14,915 bases of DNA, taken from assembly GCA_900767815.1 (NCBI GenBank), contig CAAGAM010000014.1, positions 1 to 14,915 on the forward strand. Reading direction: 5' to 3'. Below are positions 1 to 7,037 of this stretch, piece after piece; positions within the stretch are counted from its first letter, which is position 1, and each line of letters starts with the position of its first letter. Made by a program: the position numbers and the translations under genes. Source of the stretch: Clostridia bacterium. GTDB taxonomy: Bacteria; Bacillota; Clostridia; Christensenellales; Borkfalkiaceae. The notes below the pieces were generated by a model, which was not told where the DNA came from, searched no databases, and saw nothing but the letters and a program-made list of their open reading frames with translations.

Positions 1-87
1 TTCAATTACGACGAATATAAGAAAAACGGTTTCAAAGTCAACAAACTCGGCGACTACGACCTTGTTTTAGAGGATAAACCCGAATAA
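1..87 (+). CDS. 3' end of an unrecognised gene (partial)
   Basis: The window opens inside a reading frame that gives 28 residues ending in DLVLEDKPE and a TAA stop at 85-87. The visible tail is hydrophilic, rich in Lys, Asp and Tyr, with no membrane segment and no motif I recognise. The next gene starts only 2 nt after the stop, so the two are probably co-transcribed and may be translationally coupled. That makes this the upstream partner of the phosphodiesterase gene. Function cannot be assigned from 28 residues; the codon style (GAC, TAC, AAC, TTC endings) matches the rest of the window. Confidence 0.6.
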   Translation, partial: FNYDEYKKNGFKVNKLGDYDLVLEDKPE

Positions 88-89
88 TT

Positions 90-824
90 ATGGAAGAAAT
101 ACTATCCGATACGATAAAATTAGATAAAAAGGGAACGGGCGTTTTAATGATCGCGCACAGAGGACTTTCGGGGCTTGAAACCGAAAACACGCAATGCGCT
201 TTCGTCGCCGCGGGCAACAGAAGTTATTACGGCATAGAAACGGACGTTCACTTTACCAAAGACGGCAAGTACGTAATCAGTCACGACGGTAATTTAAGTC
301 GTGTTTTCGGTAAGAACATCGAAATTAAGGACTATTTGTACGAAGATTTGCGTAAAGTCAGAAAAATCGAGAAGGACGATACGGTGGAGTATATGGCTGT
401 TCCGACTTTGAGGGAGTACTTCGACGTTTGCAGGCGTTACGGCAAGAAAAGCGTTCTCGAGCTTAAAGTGGAATACACCGACGAGCAACTCAAAGAGATT
501 ATAGAAATAGCGAAAGAGGAAAAGCAGTTTGAGAACGTCATTTTTATATCGTTTTTCCCCGACAATATGATTCGTCTGAGAAAGATATTGCCGAACCATC
601 CGCTCCAACTTCTGACAGGCCCGATAAATTCCGAAATTATGGATATCTGCGAGAGCAATTCGCTTGAAATCGACGCCGACTATATGTCTTTAAACGAGGA
701 AAATATTGCCGAACTCAAACGCCGCGGCATAAAAATCAACTGTTGGATAGTGAACGACCTCGAGCATGCGGAAAAACTTGTTTCCTGGGGAGTAGATTTT
801 ATTACTACGAACATTCTCGAATAA
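90..824 (+). CDS. Glycerophosphodiester phosphodiesterase family protein
   Basis: A 244-residue protein with the GDPD TIM-barrel signature. GDPD enzymes hydrolyse glycerophosphodiesters to glycerol-3-phosphate and an alcohol. Visible motifs are AHRG (H23, R24) followed by ENT (residues 32-34), ETDVHFTKDG with likely metal ligands E50 and D52, SHD with the catalytic His H65, and LELK with E124 as the third acidic ligand. The barrel closes with INCWIVND (216-223) and GVDFITTN near the C-terminus. Length is normal for small bacterial GDPDs. There is no signal peptide, so it is cytoplasmic. The start is uncertain: ATG at 90 follows the upstream stop by 2 nt and lacks a well-spaced Shine-Dalgarno, while ATG at 147 sits just before IAHRG, where many family members begin, about 11 nt after GGGA. 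The neighbouring amino-sugar operon is probably unrelated. Confidence 0.88.
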   Translation: MEEILSDTIKLDKKGTGVLMIAHRGLSGLETENTQCAFVAAGNRSYYGIETDVHFTKDGKYVISHDGNLSRVFGKNIEIKDYLYEDLRKVRKIEKDDTVEYMAVPTLREYFDVCRRYGKKSVLELKVEYTDEQLKEIIEIAKEEKQFENVIFISFFPDNMIRLRKILPNHPLQLLTGPINSEIMDICESNSLEIDADYMSLNEENIAELKRRGIKINCWIVNDLEHAEKLVSWGVDFITTNILE

Positions 825-830
825 ATTATA

Positions 831-895
831 AAAACGAAAAACGCGTCGTTTATCGATAACGGTTCTATTTAATGAAATTACCGTTTATCGGCGCG
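831..895 (-). terminator. Probable leftward terminator for the AraC-type gene
   Basis: CGATAACGGT (854-863) pairs with ACCGTTTATCG (880-890) apart from one bulged T, and CGCG at 842-845 and 892-895 can close an outer stem. Read leftward, the structure is followed by TTTTT, CG, TTTTT (complement of 841-831). It lies about 190 nt beyond the end of the leftward AraC-type gene. The element also contains CGTTTATCG twice as a direct repeat (847-855 and 882-890), so alternative folds are possible. Confidence 0.45.
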
Positions 896-901
896 AAAAA
901 C

Positions 902-940
902 AAAGACAGTCGGCGCGTGTTAAAGCGTCGGCTGTTTTAT
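902..940 (+). terminator. Rightward intrinsic terminator after the phosphodiesterase gene
   Basis: ACAGTCGGCGC (906-916) pairs with GCGTCGGCTGT (925-935) as an 11-bp stem with two G-U pairs and an 8-nt loop. The stem extends into A902-A904 against the T run, which continues TTTTATATTTTC. The G-U pairs form only in the rightward RNA, which supports this orientation. It lies about 80 nt after the phosphodiesterase stop. Confidence 0.75.
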
Positions 941-1000
941 ATTTTCGGGCGTTAATATATAGCGGGTGTGAATTCCGAGACAGAGCAAAGCGCGATAATA

Positions 1001-1041
1001 AAACGGGCGGAACCCGAAAAACAGGTTCTGTTCGTTTTTTT
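1001..1041 (+). terminator. Second rightward hairpin with T run in the convergent gap
   Basis: AAACGGGCGGAACC (1001-1014) pairs with GGTTCTGTTCGTTT (1024-1037) over 14 positions, three of them G-U, with a 9-nt loop. The T run spans 1035-1041. The G-U pairs favour the rightward RNA. It would stop any transcript that escapes the terminator at 902-940 before it runs antisense into the AraC-type gene. The rest of 941-1080 shows no gene or other structure that I can see. Confidence 0.55.
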
Positions 1042-1080
1042 GTCCGAAATTAAATCGCAATGGCATGCGGGCGGAATATA

Positions 1081-1875
1081 TCATTGTTTTTTCCGATAGT
1101 TCAGAGGCGATATGCCTATTTGTTTTTTAAAAACTATGCCAAGATAATTAGCCGAAGGAAATCCGCATAATTCCGCAATTTCGCTTACGTTTTTATCGGT
1201 TGACGAAAGATACATTTTCGCTTTGTTAAGCCTTGTGTATACGGCGTATTGAATGGGCGAGCAGTTCATTTGTTCGCGGAACCTTTTGCAAAGAGTGTTC
1301 TTCGATAAATAGAAGGTTTTTGCAAGACCGTCGAGCGTGAGTTTTTGCTGATATTCCTTGTTTATGTAAGCCACGATCTGAAGCACGAGCGTGTCGGAAT
1401 GTTTAGGCGAATTAAGCGTTCCCGTCGGCTGCAACGGGCTGAGCATTTGCGTTTGCATATACGCGATAACGGTTTTTGTGCAAGATAATATAAAATTACG
1501 TTTTTTCGCAGCGTCCGCGGTTTCTACTTCGGACGCTTCTTTCAGAAGCGGTAAAATAAATTGCAGTTGTTTGAGATTAAAAAGGAAAGCCCCATGTTCG
1601 CCCGCAGTCTGAAGAAAAGCATTTTCCGAGTCCGTCAATAAATTTTTGCTCACGTACAAGTTGATACGATCGTATGCTTCGCCCTCCGTTTTGTGCATAT
1701 AAAACGGCGGAATAATGCAAAACGATCCGCTTTTAAGCAAAAACAGTTTGCTCTCTATAAAAAAAGCTCTTTCACCCGATAACAAGAAATATAATTCATA
1801 ATAATCGTGAAATTGCGTATACGACATGTTGAATGCCTTCGTTTCGTTGCGACGTTCGATTTCAAGAAATTCCAT
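1081..1875 (-). CDS. AraC-family transcriptional regulator
   Basis: A 264-residue regulator. The N-terminal ~140 residues look like a cupin-type sensor domain: HDYYELYFLLSG (23-34) and SGSFCIIPPFYMHKT (49-63) resemble the strands that carry the His and Pro-rich turn in AraC ligand-binding domains. The C-terminal ~100 residues form the double helix-turn-helix: first HTH about 179-204 (LTLDGLAKTFYLSKNTL), second about 230-261 (VSEIAELCGF ... ISPLNYR). Full length for the family, with no membrane segment. It is divergent from the nagA-like gene by 127 bp and is the obvious candidate regulator of that operon, probably responding to a sugar. There is no Shine-Dalgarno before the ATG, and the promoter at 1885-1913 would start the RNA about 3 nt upstream of it. 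Confidence 0.92.
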   Translation of the reverse strand: MEFLEIERRNETKAFNMSYTQFHDYYELYFLLSGERAFFIESKLFLLKSGSFCIIPPFYMHKTEGEAYDRINLYVSKNLLTDSENAFLQTAGEHGAFLFNLKQLQFILPLLKEASEVETADAAKKRNFILSCTKTVIAYMQTQMLSPLQPTGTLNSPKHSDTLVLQIVAYINKEYQQKLTLDGLAKTFYLSKNTLCKRFREQMNCSPIQYAVYTRLNKAKMYLSSTDKNVSEIAELCGFPSANYLGIVFKKQIGISPLNYRKKQ

Positions 1876-1884
1876 AACGATTAA

Positions 1885-1913
1885 ATATTACCGCAACGAA
1901 AAAGAAAAGTCAA
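1885..1913 (-). promoter_or_regulatory. Sigma-A-like promoter of the AraC-type gene
   Basis: Read leftward: -35 TTGACT (complement of 1908-1913), exact 17-nt spacer, -10 TAATAT (complement of 1885-1890). Only 9 nt separate the -10 box from the ATG, which puts the expected transcription start near 1878, about 3 nt before the start codon. No Shine-Dalgarno is present. Confidence 0.7.
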
Positions 1914-1929
1914 TCGTATTTGGTACGAT
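1913..1929. promoter_or_regulatory. Interrupted palindrome at the regulator's -35 box
   Basis: ATCGTA, five bases, then TACGAT: two perfect 6-bp arms. It touches the -35 box of the leftward promoter and lies 35 bp upstream of the -35 box of the rightward promoter. That position suits autoregulation of the AraC-type gene or activation of the operon. AraC proteins more often use direct repeats, so the cognate protein is not certain. Confidence 0.4.
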
Positions 1930-1964
1930 ATATGTAATTTTTTCGTTTTCGGGTCGATTTAATA

Positions 1965-1993
1965 TTGAAAAAAACAAATTTGTTTGGTAAAAT
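1965..1993 (+). promoter_or_regulatory. Sigma-A-like promoter of the amino-sugar operon
   Basis: -35 TTGAAA (1965-1970), exact 17-nt spacer, -10 TAAAAT (1988-1993). The ATG of the first gene starts at 2003, 9 nt after the -10 box, so the expected start is near 2000 and the leader would be 0 to about 4 nt. This mirrors the arrangement of the divergent regulator promoter exactly. Confidence 0.65.
1972..1985. promoter_or_regulatory. 14-bp perfect palindrome in the promoter spacer (candidate operator)
   Basis: AAACAAATTTGTTT is a perfect palindrome placed wholly inside the 17-nt spacer between the -35 and -10 boxes. A protein bound here would block RNA polymerase, so it is a candidate repressor site. 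It is AT-rich, and chance palindromes of this kind occur in AT-rich DNA; its exact position is the main argument. Confidence 0.45.
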
Positions 1994-2002
1994 TAAATTA
2001 AG

Positions 2003-3172
2003 ATGATAAAACAGATAGTGAACGTAAAAGCCGTTTTGCCCGGCGGAATTTTATCCGACGCGACTGTGGCTTTTGAAAACGAGAAAATAGTTTATATCGG
2101 AAAAGACAAACGCGGCGATGCCGAAACTTCGGACGGACGCGGAGCGTTTTTGTTTGCGGGGTTTGTGGATATTCACTGCCACGGAGGCGCGGGTTACGAT
2201 TTTATGGACGCGTCGGCGGAAGAAATGGAGAAAATAGCGAACTTTCATCTTTCTCACGGCAGTACGACGATAGTCCCGACCACGATGACCGATTCGTGGG
2301 AGCATATTTATTCCGCTCTGGACGGAATCGCGGGATATTATAAAACCGCGCGCGATTCGGTTCTTAGCGGCGCTCATATCGAAGGTCCGTGGCTTTCGCC
2401 TAAGCAGTGCGGCGCGCAATCTCCCGAAAAAATGGATTTGCCGACCGTGGATAAATTTTGCGCGCTTATCGAAAGGTATCCGTTTATAAGCAGAATAAGC
2501 GTTGCGCCGGAACTTGAAAACGGCATGGCTGTGGGGAAAATTGCCGACGAAAAGGGCGTAATTGCTTCGGTTGCCCATACCGACGCCGATTTCGACACGG
2601 TAATCGAAGCCGCGGGTAACGGATATTCGCTTATGACGCATCTGTACTCGGGAATGGCGGGAGTTACGCGGAAAAACGCTTTCAGAGTGGCTGGCGCGGT
2701 GGAAGCGGGGCTTTACGACGACAGACTGAACGTCGAAATCATTGCCGACGGAAGGCATTTACCGACGGGATTGTTGAAGCTGATATATAAATGTAAAGGC
2801 GCGGACAAAATATGTCTTATAACCGACGCGATGCGCGCGGCGGGATTGCGCGACGGCGAGGAGTCGATTTTAGGCAGAAAGGATTGCGGGCTTCCCGTCA
2901 TCGTTGAAGACGAAGTTGCGAAAACCCGTGACAGGCAAAGTTTCGCGGGCAGCGTGGCGACGACGGACAGGCTCGTAAGGGTAATGCTTTCGACGGGGAT
3001 CGATCCGGTAAACGTAAGCAAAATGGCATCCGCAACGCCCGCAAGAATTATGGGGCTGACCGATCGCGGTACGATCGAGGTCGGCAAAAGAGCGGATTTT
3101 GTTTTAATGAACGCGCAAACTGAAGTTCTGAAAGTTATTCGCGGCGGCGAAACGGTATTCGTCAAGGAGTAG
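2003..3172 (+). CDS. nagA: N-acetylglucosamine-6-phosphate deacetylase
   Basis: A 389-residue amidohydrolase-fold enzyme, the usual length for NagA. The family removes acetate from N-acetylglucosamine-6-phosphate to give glucosamine-6-phosphate in the cytoplasm. Visible active-site elements in order are GFVDIHCHGG (H58, H60), HIEGPWLSP (E127), VAHTDAD (H192), MTHLYSGM (H213) and LITDAMRAAG (catalytic D275). The N-terminal strand region (NVKAVLPGG ... IVYIGKD) and the C-terminal GTIEVGKRADFVLM return to the small beta domain typical of amidohydrolases. E127, H192, H213 and D275 correspond to the metal ligands and catalytic Asp of E. coli NagA. It is the first gene of the operon, has no Shine-Dalgarno, and is 3 nt from the next gene. 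Related enzymes on N-acetylgalactosamine-6-phosphate (AgaA) look similar, so the exact sugar is inferred. Confidence 0.92.
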   Translation: MIKQIVNVKAVLPGGILSDATVAFENEKIVYIGKDKRGDAETSDGRGAFLFAGFVDIHCHGGAGYDFMDASAEEMEKIANFHLSHGSTTIVPTTMTDSWEHIYSALDGIAGYYKTARDSVLSGAHIEGPWLSPKQCGAQSPEKMDLPTVDKFCALIERYPFISRISVAPELENGMAVGKIADEKGVIASVAHTDADFDTVIEAAGNGYSLMTHLYSGMAGVTRKNAFRVAGAVEAGLYDDRLNVEIIADGRHLPTGLLKLIYKCKGADKICLITDAMRAAGLRDGEESILGRKDCGLPVIVEDEVAKTRDRQSFAGSVATTDRLVRVMLSTGIDPVNVSKMASATPARIMGLTDRGTIEVGKRADFVLMNAQTEVLKVIRGGETVFVKE

Positions 3173-3175
3173 AAT

Positions 3176-4393
3176 ATGAAAAAATACGTTATTGCGGGCG
3201 CAAGCGTCCGTTGTTACATGATGTTTGTTACGAGATTGGTCGAAGATTATTCCGACTCGGTTAAAATCACGGGAGTTTACGATATAAATAAAACGCGGTG
3301 CAGAGTTTTCAAGGATAAAATAGGCGACTCATGCACCATTTATGACGATTTTGACGAAATGCTGGATAAAGAGCGCCCGGACGCGGTTATCGTTACGACG
3401 GTTGACAGCGTTCATCACGAATATATAATACGGGCGTTGGATAAAGGCTACGACGTTATTTCCGAGAAGCCGCTTACGAACACTTTCGAAAGGTGCGCCG
3501 AAATTAGAGCGGCGGAAAAACGCAGCGGACGAAAAGTTACCGTAACGTTCAATTGTCGGTTCATGCCCTATTTTTACGAGTTGAAAAAGTTGATGGCGGC
3601 GGGGAGAATAGGCAAGCCGCTGGCGATAAATTACGAATATTGTCTTACGCGCTGGCACGGCGGAGATTATTTCAAGCGGTGGCACAGACTTATGAGCAAT
3701 TCGCAGGGGATGCTGCTCCATAAAAGCACTCACCATTTCGATATAGTAAACTGGTTGACGGGCGACGAACCCGAAAAAGTTACCGCTCTTGCCAACAGGG
3801 TTTATTACAGCGATAAAACGAAATGTTTCGGCGAGCGTTGCAAAGATTGCACTCATAAGAAAACGTGCGAGTCGGCTTTGTCTCAGACGGATTCGCTGGA
3901 TAAGCTATTGTATTTCGACGCCGAAAAAGAGGACGGATATATCCGCGATCGTTGCTGCTTCGACGGGAGCGGCGATATTTACGACAACATGTCGGTGTCG
4001 GTTGCATACCGCGGAGGAACGCTGCTTACTTACACCCTCAATCTGTTTTCGGAACACGAGGGTTACAGGATGGTTATAACGGGCGAAAAAGGCGTGATTA
4101 TAGCCGAGTGCATAGAACACGGATACGGCGTTACGGACAAGTATAATATCGTGATTTTAGACAAAGATTATAAAACGGAAACGTTGACTTTCGATAAAGC
4201 GGTGGGAACGCACGCGGGCGGCGACGAAAAGCTGATAGCGATGATTTTCGGCGACGAGAAGGACGACGAATACGGGCAGCATGCCGACAGTTACGCGGGT
4301 ATGGTTTCCGCAATGATAGGCATTGCCGCAAACGAAAGCATAAAAACGGGCAGGACGATCGACGTAACCGATTATCTTAAAGCGTTGAAATAA
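3176..4393 (+). CDS. Gfo/Idh/MocA-family NAD(P)-dependent oxidoreductase with a four-Cys cluster
   Basis: A 405-residue protein with an N-terminal Rossmann domain: GAS at residues 8-10 and the EKP motif (E97-K98-P99), whose Lys is the usual catalytic residue. The C-terminal alpha/beta domain includes HKSTHHFDIVNWL (H182, H186, H187, D189), the position of the family's substrate-binding His/Asp. An insertion carries C217, C222, C225 and C231 (CX4CX2CX5C), which looks like a metal-binding knuckle. Such enzymes oxidise or reduce sugars and cyclitols, and some are NAD-dependent glycosidases that work through a keto intermediate. A strong Shine-Dalgarno (AAGGAG) precedes the ATG, which lies 3 nt after nagA. 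Its place between a deacetylase and a glycosidase suggests a sugar or glycoside substrate, possibly N-acetylated; the reaction cannot be read from sequence. Confidence 0.88.
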   Translation: MKKYVIAGASVRCYMMFVTRLVEDYSDSVKITGVYDINKTRCRVFKDKIGDSCTIYDDFDEMLDKERPDAVIVTTVDSVHHEYIIRALDKGYDVISEKPLTNTFERCAEIRAAEKRSGRKVTVTFNCRFMPYFYELKKLMAAGRIGKPLAINYEYCLTRWHGGDYFKRWHRLMSNSQGMLLHKSTHHFDIVNWLTGDEPEKVTALANRVYYSDKTKCFGERCKDCTHKKTCESALSQTDSLDKLLYFDAEKEDGYIRDRCCFDGSGDIYDNMSVSVAYRGGTLLTYTLNLFSEHEGYRMVITGEKGVIIAECIEHGYGVTDKYNIVILDKDYKTETLTFDKAVGTHAGGDEKLIAMIFGDEKDDEYGQHADSYAGMVSAMIGIAANESIKTGRTIDVTDYLKALK

Positions 4394-4399
4394 AAATCG

Positions 4400-4446
4400 G
4401 AGAAAAAAGGGGTACCCCTTTCTCGCCTGCGGCGAGAAAATCCCTT
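4400..4446 (+). promoter_or_regulatory. Tandem/alternative stem-loops before the glycosidase gene
   Basis: A 16-bp perfect palindrome, AAAGGGGTACCCCTTT (4406-4421), is followed by a 9-bp hairpin, TTTCTCGCC-TGC-GGCGAGAAA (4419-4439). The two share TTT. GAGAAA occurs at 4400-4405 and again at 4434-4439, and either copy can pair with TTTCTC (4419-4424). AAGGGG (4407-4412) can also pair with TCCCTT (4441-4446). The structures are therefore mutually exclusive. No T run follows on the rightward strand, so this is not a plain terminator. It ends just before the weak ribosome site (GGAT, 4450-4453) of the next gene and could set its expression, or it could be a dispersed repeat. Confidence 0.5.
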
Positions 4447-4457
4447 AACGGATAAAA

Positions 4458-7037
4458 ATGAAAAGATATAAAGAAAGAGAACCGATTCCGTTTTATTTTT
4501 TAAACGATACGTTTAATGCGGAAGAAATAAAAATTCAATTGGACTTTATGCGGGATACGGGCGTCGGCGCGTTTTTTCTGCACGTAAGAGACGGTATACT
4601 CGACGAAGCTTACGGCACGGAAACATATTTCAAACGCGTAAAATTCATCGTCGAACAAGCCGCGGAACGCAAAATAAAAGTCTGGCTTTACGATGAAGAT
4701 TCTTTCCCGAGCGGAAATGCCGGCGGGCAGATTGCTATAGAGCATCCCGAATTGCAGGCGTATAGCCTTAAAGTCGTTAAACTTAAAGCCGAAGAAATAA
4801 AAGACGGAACGGCAAAAAGAGTTTTAGGTCGGGTAAGAGGTTTGTTCGGTTACGCCGTAAAAAACGAAAACGGAGTTGAAACGAGCCGTAAAATTACCGA
4901 TTGTTTCGGGGTAGTCCGCAGATATTGGTATCGCAGGGATATGAATAAAACGTATTATTGCGATATGCAGGACAAATTGTTCTTTCCGCACGTCCGCGCC
5001 GGAACCTGTTATTCCGAAATTATTTTCGAGGCGGAAGCGGGCGACGGCGAAGAAATATACGTCGCGTATCTGGAACCTGTCAGGACGGACGGGCATTACG
5101 GCTTGCAGGCGGATTGCCTCAACAGGCGTACAACCGAAGAGTTTATCGCGCGCACGCACGAAAAGTACGCGAAATACGTCGGCGAATATTTCGGAACGAC
5201 TATTCCCGGTATATTTATGGACGAGCCGTCCGCGGGCGGACTTCTGCCTTATACCGACGAGGTCGTCGCCAAGTTCAAGGAAATACGGAATTACGACGTA
5301 ACCGATTATTACTATAAACTTTCGTCGGAATATTACGGCGACGGGAAGAAGGTTCGCAGAGATTATATAGAAACGATAACGAGGCTGTTTTGCGACAATT
5401 TTATCTCGCCCATAACGCAATGGTGCGAGCGGCACGGTCTTGAGTCTACGGGGCATTTTTACGGCGAGGAAGACCCTCTTTCGGGTTCGCTTTGCGCGCA
5501 AAGCGTGTACAGACAGATAAAACTCATGGGGATCCCCGGGTTCGATATAATAGGTCGTTACGTTGGGGACAGAGATCATTGCGCGTTGATTCTCGGCGCG
5601 AAAATCGTCGTATCGGCGGCTATTCAAAGCGGCAAGAAGAGAATTTTAGCGGAGTGTTTCGCGTTGAATCCGTTTAATTACGGGTACGACGGACTCAGAA
5701 AAACAGCCGATTGGTTGTTTGCCTGCGGAATAGATACTTTTGCTCCTCACGCTTTCCATTACGGATACGGCGCATATCAGCGGACGGACGCGGGTAAATC
5801 GTTCTTCTATCAGGACCCGCTTTACGGCGAGTATACGGAGTTTGCCGCTTACGCGGGCAGGTTAAGTAACTTGTTGTCGCGTTTCAGCCACGAAAACGAA
5901 GTTCTCCTCGTTTTGCCGAGTTGCGGATTTGCCGAGGAAGTTCCGTTCCCGATGTGTAACACGGGCGTGTATCCGAGCGACAGGGCGAAGACGATGCAAT
6001 CGCGTTTATACGCGGCGGTTCGCTATCTTATAGAAAGACAAATTGTCTGGAACGTCGCCGACGTTCAGGGCGTTGCCGACGCGGACGTTCGCGACGGGAC
6101 GGTAAATATCGGCGAGTGTTCGTATAAAAAAGTAATTTTTATAAACGGAGGCGATGAAGAAGCGCGCGTTTACGAAAAAACTTTGAAAGCAGGCGTCGAT
6201 TGCGTGGCGTTCGACGGTAATTCTTTCGACGGCTTCCCGCAGAAGGAAGGGCTTTTTGGCGGAGAGAATATTCTCGCGCTGGAAAAACGGAGAGGAAGCG
6301 AAAAACTGTTGTTTTTATATCAGAACGACAAATCGTTTGCAGAAGTGAAAGTTCCCGTCGCCGGCAGAACGGTTATATACGACGGCAAAAACGACGAATG
6401 GTCGGAAGTCGTTGCGAAAAACGGCGAAGCGACGATAGGAATCAAAGGTTACGGGTCGGTGGTTTTGCTTACGGGCGCGTCGGACGAGATTAAAACTTCG
6501 GGAGAGTATACTTACGAAGTTACCGGCGATACCGTACTCGAATGTGAAAGAAATCCCCAATGGGTTTATATGCCCGTCGGCGCGAAATCGGCGATAACGA
6601 CTTACGATATAGAAATCGGCGACGGTAAAGAAAAAATAACGTTTGAAGCGCATAAATATGCGAGATTGCGCGAACTTATCGGCACGCAGGACGAAATATA
6701 CTCTGGCGAATACGTCATTCCTTATTTCGACGTTGCGCCGAGAATGAAATCGATATATCCGAAAAAGGCGGTTTTCAGAGCGAAGATCGAAAAGATCGAC
6801 GGAGACGAAGCCGTGCTTTTCGACGGCGGAACGTTTTCGGGAGACTATAAACTGTTCTGGAACGGCGAAGAGATACCCGCAGGGGAGATAGTTCCGCACA
6901 GGGTGTACGACGCAAAAAACAAAATTTTCAAACCCGTTTGGAAAGACGGAATCAACATATTGGAAATATCGTTCGACGAAGGCGGAGAATTCGACGGCGT
7001 GAACGGTGAAATATATTTATACAAGGAGCAAATATGA
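4458..7037 (+). CDS. Large cytoplasmic glycoside hydrolase, GH106-like
   Basis: An 859-residue protein that I place near the GH106 (alpha-L-rhamnosidase) type of TIM-barrel glycosidases, by motif memory rather than alignment. Recognisable elements are PFYFLNDTFNAEEI at the start, FFLHVRDGI, VWLYDEDSFPSGNAGG (D79-E80-D81), GIFMDEPSAGG (D255, E256), GHFYGEED (H333, E337, E338), ILAECFALN (E399) and GIDTFAPHAFHYGYGAY, then a C-terminal beta-sandwich tail ending in a WKDGINILEISF strand. The acidic residues listed are candidates for catalysis or metal binding. There is no signal peptide, so it should act inside the cell on imported oligosaccharide. The ribosome site is weak (GGAT), and the leader carries a strong fold. 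The stop overlaps the nagB-like start by 4 nt (ATGA), which implies coupling. Substrate is unknown; rhamnosidase activity should not be assumed. Confidence 0.7.
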   Translation: MKRYKEREPIPFYFLNDTFNAEEIKIQLDFMRDTGVGAFFLHVRDGILDEAYGTETYFKRVKFIVEQAAERKIKVWLYDEDSFPSGNAGGQIAIEHPELQAYSLKVVKLKAEEIKDGTAKRVLGRVRGLFGYAVKNENGVETSRKITDCFGVVRRYWYRRDMNKTYYCDMQDKLFFPHVRAGTCYSEIIFEAEAGDGEEIYVAYLEPVRTDGHYGLQADCLNRRTTEEFIARTHEKYAKYVGEYFGTTIPGIFMDEPSAGGLLPYTDEVVAKFKEIRNYDVTDYYYKLSSEYYGDGKKVRRDYIETITRLFCDNFISPITQWCERHGLESTGHFYGEEDPLSGSLCAQSVYRQIKLMGIPGFDIIGRYVGDRDHCALILGAKIVVSAAIQSGKKRILAECFALNPFNYGYDGLRKTADWLFACGIDTFAPHAFHYGYGAYQRTDAGKSFFYQDPLYGEYTEFAAYAGRLSNLLSRFSHENEVLLVLPSCGFAEEVPFPMCNTGVYPSDRAKTMQSRLYAAVRYLIERQIVWNVADVQGVADADVRDGTVNIGECSYKKVIFINGGDEEARVYEKTLKAGVDCVAFDGNSFDGFPQKEGLFGGENILALEKRRGSEKLLFLYQNDKSFAEVKVPVAGRTVIYDGKNDEWSEVVAKNGEATIGIKGYGSVVLLTGASDEIKTSGEYTYEVTGDTVLECERNPQWVYMPVGAKSAITTYDIEIGDGKEKITFEAHKYARLRELIGTQDEIYSGEYVIPYFDVAPRMKSIYPKKAVFRAKIEKIDGDEAVLFDGGTFSGDYKLFWNGEEIPAGEIVPHRVYDAKNKIFKPVWKDGINILEISFDEGGEFDGVNGEIYLYKEQI

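Noticed and set aside
1876..2002. Catabolite-response (cre) site in the divergent region
   Set aside because: No sequence close to the TGWAANCGNTNWCA consensus is visible; the palindromes present are different.
3176..4393. Assignment of the oxidoreductase to GH109 (NAD-dependent alpha-N-acetylgalactosaminidase)
   Set aside because: Tempting from context, but the HYPTH-type motif expected in GH109 is not seen; the matching region reads HKSTHHFD. Kept only as a general possibility of keto-type chemistry.
4406..4439. Intrinsic terminator between the oxidoreductase and the glycosidase
   Set aside because: The hairpins are followed by AAAATCCC on the coding strand, not a T run. A T-rich stretch exists only on the other strand, where no gene needs it.
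4824..5627. A 267-codon leftward open frame inside the glycosidase gene
   Set aside because: Antisense to a clear enzyme, low-complexity basic composition, no ribosome site or motif.
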